64,000 bases of DNA, taken from Dimargaris cristalligena. Its lineage: Eukaryota > Kickxellomycota > Dimargaritomycetes > Dimargaritales > Dimargaritaceae. How positions within the stretch are numbered: position 1 is the stretch's first letter; every line of letters starts with the position of its first letter. Below, piece by piece: positions 58,736 through 64,000 of this stretch. The translations under genes were made by a program, and so were the position numbers. Where the stretch lies: positions 19,433 to 83,432 of the forward strand of contig JANBQC010000038.1 of NCBI GenBank assembly GCA_027576995.1, read 5' to 3'. The notes beneath the pieces were generated by a model that saw nothing but the letters and a program-made list of their open reading frames with translations, had not been told where the DNA came from and ran no database searches.

Positions 58736-61668
58736 ATCTATTTTTACACACACATACATACACATATACATGTACATGTATGTTTATTTAGATCCTGTCG
58801 AGCTATTCTGGCTTCGAATTATAAGCTGGAGGGTCAAGGATGCCGCTTACCAGGAGCTTGATGTGGTAAGCACTTCAAGGGTCAAAGACGCCCAACGGTC
58901 TTCCTCGCTTAGGAAGCCTTATTATGTAAACCATTCATTAGATGGTGCGATGCAGGCGAGATACCCTTGTTGTTATCTTTAATTTTACCAAAATATACAA
59001 CGGATCCAAGTACTAAATCCTCAAACTTATCTCACGAAAACTCATTTTCAAATGGTACTACCAATGGTGTTCGTGTATAACGTCAGTCAATTGTCCATTT
59101 AATGGATTAATAGTCCAATGAAAATACCATCTTCTGGCTTTCAACTGATACTCGAAATGACTTCGTTTCAATTAACTGTAAATCAAAACGAGTGTACATA
59201 TATCGGTAGCAAGTTAATCAGCGATAATCACGGGTCGAGCGACCAAGGTCGATCAATATATATATATATATGGAGAACATAGGGTTCGATGTGAAACCTG
59301 CCAACCCGCTATCCAGCCTGTGCCCACATTAAATGTGATGATTTTATCATCGAAATGACCGAGTATTCTTCCGAATAGTAATTATAGACTGACTTGGTAA
59401 AATCTATCCTGGCCTAGTAAGTGTAGACACTTATTCAAATCGTCGTATTATTCTTATTTAAGCGCGTAGCTCGCTTTATAAATAGAATTACACGGTGTGG
59501 TTAACAGTCTGTCATTCTTTTCAGCTACGATGGCGGGTGGACTTTACGACAGGCATGTGTAGGTCTTTAGAGACCCATCCTATTTCCTATTGTTACCCTG
59601 GATCGCTAGCTATATCCGCCAATTATGAATCGATTATTGCATTAGTTCCCGAAATGGTATCTGAATATATTCTTATTTACTAGTATCAACTTGATTGTCC
59701 CTATCGAATACAGCCCAAAAGGCCCCCTGCTAAGTTACATGGGTATACCATTATGTATCTCTATATATGGCTGTTCTACTTACGCCAGTATTATATGCTA
59801 GCGTACGCCTGACCGCTTAATTATTTCATCTAGCATTTTATATCCCCATGTAATGCAAAGTGTTGAAAATAGGCACATGCCTCATCTTTTGAGTGCTAAT
59901 TATAAAAATGCTGTCCGTACTTCCCCTGCTCCCGATATAGGTAAAATTGAATACAATGGCTTTGGAGCTGGTAACACTTTGGCATTGGTTGTACTCTTTT
60001 ATGATCGGTATATACCACACCACGCTAGACTATAATGATTATCGGTGATAGTATTTTGTTTGACAATGGATAATTGATATCACTAGTACAAAAAAGGTTA
60101 GTGGAGGGGGTAGCTGTCCAATGTACTAAATAATTGGACGGCTCTTTAAATGGTGGATATAGTTGCATCCGCGCCTACCATATATTATTTCCTCTTGATA
60201 TATCATTCGTGGGTAACCTCGACTTTGGCAACCTTTATGTCTTGATGTTCAGAATCAAGTAGCAAGAGCGAAACGGCGGACTCTACACCGCCGATATCCA
60301 ACATGGCTAATTCCGCCCTGTTTAACTACCAGGTGCTTTGTTCTCAAGCCAATAGTTGTCCACATAGTTCTCCCTATTCTAGCCCTATCTGGCCTTGATA
60401 GTCACATGTATTGTCATAGATTGTCGAAAGGATCAACGGGCCAATATCTGTTTTTTTTTCTCTAACAAGTATTGTAGGCCTCCTTTACACATCTCCGCCA
60501 CCGCCCGTTATTTACTGGATAACGATCGTACGTAGTGCCCCCCCCTATTGTCCGAGGTACTGTTAAGCGTATTCAATCTACTAAAGAGCGGAGAATGGGC
60601 CAATGGCGGGAGAGAGAAGCGAGCGGTTGTTTAATCCTAATTATAACTCCGAGCACAATGTAAGATTCGCGTAGAAAAAAGAAAAGAGCCAAAGTGAGCT
60701 GCCTAGCCAACGACCTCTCAATATCAAGTTCGATGATCCAATGATTCTCTATATCCCCCCCTCCTCCTCCTCCGCCTTCGCCTTCACTTCCCTTGGCCCC
60801 CCTCTACTAAATCGATCGTCTCGCCTTGATCGTCCCCTTAAGCTCACGATTTCCTCCTCATCTATTGGTCCCACTAATTATAGTAGAGCCAGCGAAGCTA
60901 TGGCATGGTCCTCTGGATTAGCGAACAGGCCTAGTCGCCCACCAACGTTCCCTGTCTGTTGTTCAATTTCGCTCCGTTCACCACCCTTTTACCCGCATAA
61001 TTTCTTTTATTAGTTACAGCCTGGCTCGCATCAACAACTACACACAGCGAGCCACTAGTTTGAACGATGTTCCTGAGATCGACCGATTTAGGGCCCTGCA
61101 GTTAAGTTCTTTATACGCAGTGCCCTGCATCTCACTCTGGTCTAGGGCCCTCGATGCCGCCCCACCTCCTACGAGCCGCGTCAAGTGAGGGAATAGTATT
61201 CTCCGGAATATAAAATGGGCGCCCGTCGCCCCACCTCTCTAATAGTTCGTTATCCCATTCCACTCTCACCTTTCCCATTCTTCCGACTTCACGATTCATT
61301 TGGCTTAGCCGACCGTTTTGGCTGACTAACATCTCGGTTTTTTATATACTAAAACAATACCTTGAATTACCGCTAGTTAGTCGTCCTTTACCGTTAATGG
61401 TACTTTAATCCGTGTCTTTGCCCAGCTGCAGCCTCCTCACCTTGCCTCATTTGCCACGCCAACCATCTATGTCTCTTTCCTACGGTTAGACTCAATCCAG
61501 TTAGAATTCTGAATATCGTCGCGCTTTAACGATTTATTTACGCAATACTATCTTAAATTTATTATATTATTTCATAAGCCTTAAACCACCATCACGTTTT
61601 TATTACGCCAGCATTCATTATATCCCCACGTACACCCCCATTCATTATTTTCCTACCCAAGCTTCAAC
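58736..61668. other. Gene-poor spacer with unsupported short ORFs
   Basis: Short plus-strand ORFs at 58770-58982, 59495-59683 and 59853-60035 have splice-like borders (for example GTAAGC at 58865 and TTCTTTTCAG before 59524) but no recognisable domain. A (TA)n tract is at 59255-59272. The last ~250 bases are the pyrimidine-rich promoter/5' UTR of the GH16 gene. Confidence 0.4.
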
Positions 61669-63168
61669 ATGAAATCCATCTCCGTCTACAGTTTGGTCAT
61701 GGGTCTCCTGGCCCTGTCCACACCCGCCAGCCTGACGAAGGAAATTCCCGCCTGTCAGCCGGTCCGTTTCAACTTCGACACCGCCGGTGAAATGAGCTAC
61801 TTCAGCATGGACGAAGGCGGTATTTCCAATATCGCCAGCGGCAAGTTGGAAATGACGCTGGACGAGCAGCACAAGGCCACCACTCTCCGTCTGCTCAGCC
61901 GGATTCCCAACGGTCGGTTCACCACCTCCATGAAGGTGGCCCCCACCGCCGGTATGGTCACGGCCTTCATCCTGATGGGTGACAACAAGGACGAAGTGGA
62001 CATGGAATGGCTGGGCTGGAAGCCCGACGCCGTGGAAACCACGTACCATATGAAGGGTATTTTGGACGAAGAAAACGAGCCCCTGAAACGTCTGCCGGTC
62101 AGTGGCGGGAATGCGTCGGCTTCGTACCATACGTACGCCATTGAAAAGACCGACACCACGGTCAAGTGGTTCGTGGATGGGGTGGAGGGTCGGACCACCA
62201 CCAATTCGGACCCCGCCAAATTCCCGGAGGGTGTCGAATGGCTCATGTTTGGCGTGTGGGATGGCTCGAGTGTCCATGAGTGGGCCGGTACCGCCAAGTA
62301 CAACGGTAACTCCTATACCGCCTACATGGACTGGTTGGAAGTTGTGCCTTACTGCGAAGGAAAGGCCCCGGCCACGACATCCTTTTCCACCATCAGTGAG
62401 CCCAGTACTACCCAGGCGTCGGCGAGCTCAACGACCACGTCGGCGGCAGTCACGACCACCACTTCTGCGGAAGTGACGACCACCACGTCGTCTAGCGTTT
62501 CCAGCTCCACTTCTAGCTCCGCTGCCAGTACCTCCGAGTCGGCCTCGAGCTCCTCGACTCCCCCCGCCTCTGGCACCACTGATTCAGTCTCGAGCTCCTC
62601 GACCTCCTCCGCCTCTGGCACCACTGATTCAGTCTCGAGCTCCTCGACCTTATCCGCCTCTGGCACCACTGATTCAGTCTCGAGCTCCTCGAGCTCCTCC
62701 GCCTCCGGCACCTCTGATGTGGTCTCAAGCTCCTCGACGACCTCCTCCGTGGCAACCACCACCCCAAACGAAGTCGACCCCTTCGTTTCTCCTCCGCCCG
62801 CCTCCTCCACCACCACCACCACCACCACCAGTAGTACCGTGGTTACCACCACTTTCCAGACCACCCTGGTGACCACCCAGCCCGAAGTCGTTACCACCAT
62901 CTCCGGTACCCCCACAACTCAGCCCGGCTCCATTATTACCAGCGTATCGGACGTTACCCAGGTCTTTACCAGCAACGTGCCCGGTAACACCGGGGGGGTG
63001 CCCGCCGTCACTTCCTACACGTCCTTCGTGACCACCCAGCCCGGCGCGGTTACCACCATCTCCGGTACCCCTACCACCTTGCCCGGTTCCGTGGTCACTA
63101 GCGTAGCGGTCGTTACCCCAACCCCCACCAACACTCCGCCCCCCCCCAAGTGCAAGCCCCAGGCCTAA
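61669..63168 (+). CDS. CRH-like GH16 cell-wall transglycosylase, Ser/Thr-rich tail, no GPI signal
   Basis: An intronless 499-residue ORF. A signal peptide (MKSISVYSLVMGLLALSTPA) leads to a GH16 domain of about 220 residues. It carries the catalytic motif DEVDMEWLG, with Glu109 as nucleophile, Asp111, and Glu113 as acid/base, of the E-x-D-x-E type seen in Crh1/Crh2 enzymes. HTYAIEKTDTTVKWFVDGVE and WDGSSVHEWAG are further GH16-like blocks. Crh enzymes join chitin to beta-glucan in the wall, outside the membrane. The C-terminal half is Ser/Thr-rich, hence probably O-mannosylated. It includes four 15-residue repeats (ASGTTDSVSSSST type) and two ~27-residue repeats (VTTQP-VVTTISGTPTT). The chain stops at PPPKCKPQA with no hydrophobic tail, so, unlike most Crh proteins, it should be secreted or wall-trapped and not GPI-anchored. 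No chitin-binding module is seen. Confidence 0.86.
   Translation: MKSISVYSLVMGLLALSTPASLTKEIPACQPVRFNFDTAGEMSYFSMDEGGISNIASGKLEMTLDEQHKATTLRLLSRIPNGRFTTSMKVAPTAGMVTAFILMGDNKDEVDMEWLGWKPDAVETTYHMKGILDEENEPLKRLPVSGGNASASYHTYAIEKTDTTVKWFVDGVEGRTTTNSDPAKFPEGVEWLMFGVWDGSSVHEWAGTAKYNGNSYTAYMDWLEVVPYCEGKAPATTSFSTISEPSTTQASASSTTTSAAVTTTTSAEVTTTTSSSVSSSTSSSAASTSESASSSSTPPASGTTDSVSSSSTSSASGTTDSVSSSSTLSASGTTDSVSSSSSSSASGTSDVVSSSSTTSSVATTTPNEVDPFVSPPPASSTTTTTTTSSTVVTTTFQTTLVTTQPEVVTTISGTPTTQPGSIITSVSDVTQVFTSNVPGNTGGVPAVTSYTSFVTTQPGAVTTISGTPTTLPGSVVTSVAVVTPTPTNTPPPPKCKPQA
62566..62745 (+). repeat. Four tandem 45-bp coding repeats
   Basis: Units start at 62566, 62611, 62656 and 62701 with GCCTCTGGCACCACTGATTC. 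The first three are nearly identical; the fourth has diverged (CCGGCACCTCTGATGTGG). They lie in the Ser/Thr-rich tail of the GH16 gene and keep frame. Confidence 0.95.
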
Positions 63169-63924
63169 ATAATAATATTTTTTTAAGATAAATAAACAGA
63201 CCTTGCGGGGCGCAATCCTCGGCGAAATATTGTTTAGTTATCTAGGTTAATACGCGGTGGCTCCGATCGATCCCTTTTTTTAATGTTTTACTTGCTTATA
63301 CACAATCCCAAGTCCCAAGGGCGTCCTTTTCTACTATCTTTCTTTTTCCATATCATACTCCTACCAGTTGTTGTTTTTTAAACAAAACAAAGCTTCGTTT
63401 TCATGATTCTTTTTCTAACTATCGCTTAATTCCCGAGTGTAATGGCGTGCAGTCTATATCAACATCTCGCTTTGGCTTAGATTAAGTTGTAATCGCTAAT
63501 AAATAATGAACCAATATTTATCTTATAAATTCGACCCCAGGGCCGTCAGATGCATATAGTTGGGATAGATGTAACCAAGCTGTATAGCAAACGGCAAGTT
63601 TCGCCAAATCGGGGTTTGGGAGTAAATGCATGTTGAATGGAGACTATTGTAATATTAAAAGATGGCTAATATGTTAGAGATTACCTTCACTCGTACGGAC
63701 CGGGTCTATACCCCGGCCAATTGTCCTATATTCACTATATCATTGAATATCAGCTATTATTTCTCGGGTTTATGACTAAGTGCAGACATTTACTGATACC
63801 TCTAGCAGTTCTTCCTCCCTCTTAATACTCAGTTGAATAACCGTCGAAATCCGGTGTGCTTATCTTCTTCGATTGCCATCTTTAATAAGGAAATAATTTA
63901 TATCAATTTGTTTAAACTTTTTCA
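63169..63924. other. 3' spacer of the GH16 gene
   Basis: A probable poly(A) signal (AAATAAACAG) lies near 63191. AT-rich, no gene recognised. Confidence 0.45.
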
Positions 63925-64000
63925 GTGTTGTGCCGCCTCCCCAAGAACCACAAACTTCGGCGGCACCTATTCCTAGGCCCAGGTCACCAGGACGTCCTCA
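63925..64000 (+). CDS. Possible partial exon, proline-rich, running off the right edge
   Basis: After TTTAAACTTTTTCAG, an acceptor-like site, the composition changes abruptly from AT-rich to GC-rich. One frame is open to the end of the window and reads VVPPPQEPQTSAAP followed by PRPRSPGRP. This looks like the start of a disordered coding exon, but only about 75 bases are visible and the first exon is not identified. Confidence 0.3.
   Translation, partial: MLCRLPKNHKLRRHLFLGPGHQDVL

Noticed and set aside
62349..62915. 188-codon minus-strand ORF in the GH16 gene
   Set aside because: Antisense of the Ser/Thr repeat region; Glu/Val repeats only mirror it.
1..64000. CRISPR arrays, bacterial operons, attachment sites
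   Set aside because: Repeats seen are microsatellites, coding repeats or MITE-like copies; introns show that this is a eukaryotic genome.

Overview
This window is nuclear DNA of a fungus. It carries spliceosomal introns, mostly about 170-350 nt, with GTAAGT-like donors. It also encodes a set of proteins that is fungal or fungal-like: Nup60-type basket nucleoporin, Opy2 membrane anchor, MBP1/RES APSES-ankyrin factor, ATG17, sphingolipid C9-methyltransferase and a CRH-type cell-wall transglycosylase. Coding islands are GC-rich and well spaced; the spacers are AT-rich, with microsatellites, G/C homopolymers and relics of a small transposable element. An early-diverging (zygomycete-grade) fungus, possibly Zoopagomycota, is my inference and is not proven by the sequence.

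Layout, left to right: the 3' part of a GDSL/SGNH hydrolase (3-1490); EMC4 (minus, 1859-2972), divergent from COG4 (plus, 3429-6955); a Nup60/Nup124-like nucleoporin (minus, 7703-11423); a 5.4-kb gene-poor stretch with one element copy and an N gap (15411-15507) whose two flanks are identical; a PA-TM-RING ubiquitin ligase (16807-18889); a DEAD-box helicase with a mitochondrial-type leader (19447-21990); a small secreted protein (minus, 23237-23647); two copies of a ~140-bp inverted-terminal-repeat element facing each other (25742-26048); VPS28 (minus, 26418-27814); SPT3 (minus, 29032-30929); an Opy2-like anchor (minus, 32464-35182); an MBP1-type cell-cycle factor (minus, 39406-42820); an orphan seven-TM protein (minus, 44267-45081); a lone 5S rRNA gene (47682-47797); a serine-protease homologue lacking the catalytic His and Ser (50298-51413); ATG17 (52256-54352); sphingolipid C9-methyltransferase (minus, 55279-56673); and a CRH-like GH16 enzyme with a 4 x 45-bp tandem repeat (61669-63168).

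There is no operon or obvious functional cluster. Most genes are single-copy housekeeping functions: ER membrane insertion, Golgi tethering, ESCRT-I, SAGA, autophagy, nuclear pore and G1/S control. A smaller set faces the cell surface or wall: Opy2, pseudoprotease, CRH, small secreted protein and the methylated sphingolipid enzyme. Exon joins were rebuilt by hand from splice motifs, reading phase and family resemblance. Most are phase-consistent; the least certain are the tiny first exons of VPS28 and the Opy2-like gene and the last exon of EMC4.

The observations most worth following are the dead protease, the inverted-repeat element family with its paired arrangement, the duplicated flanks of the assembly gap, the orphan seven-TM protein, the secreted protein and the microexons at gene starts.
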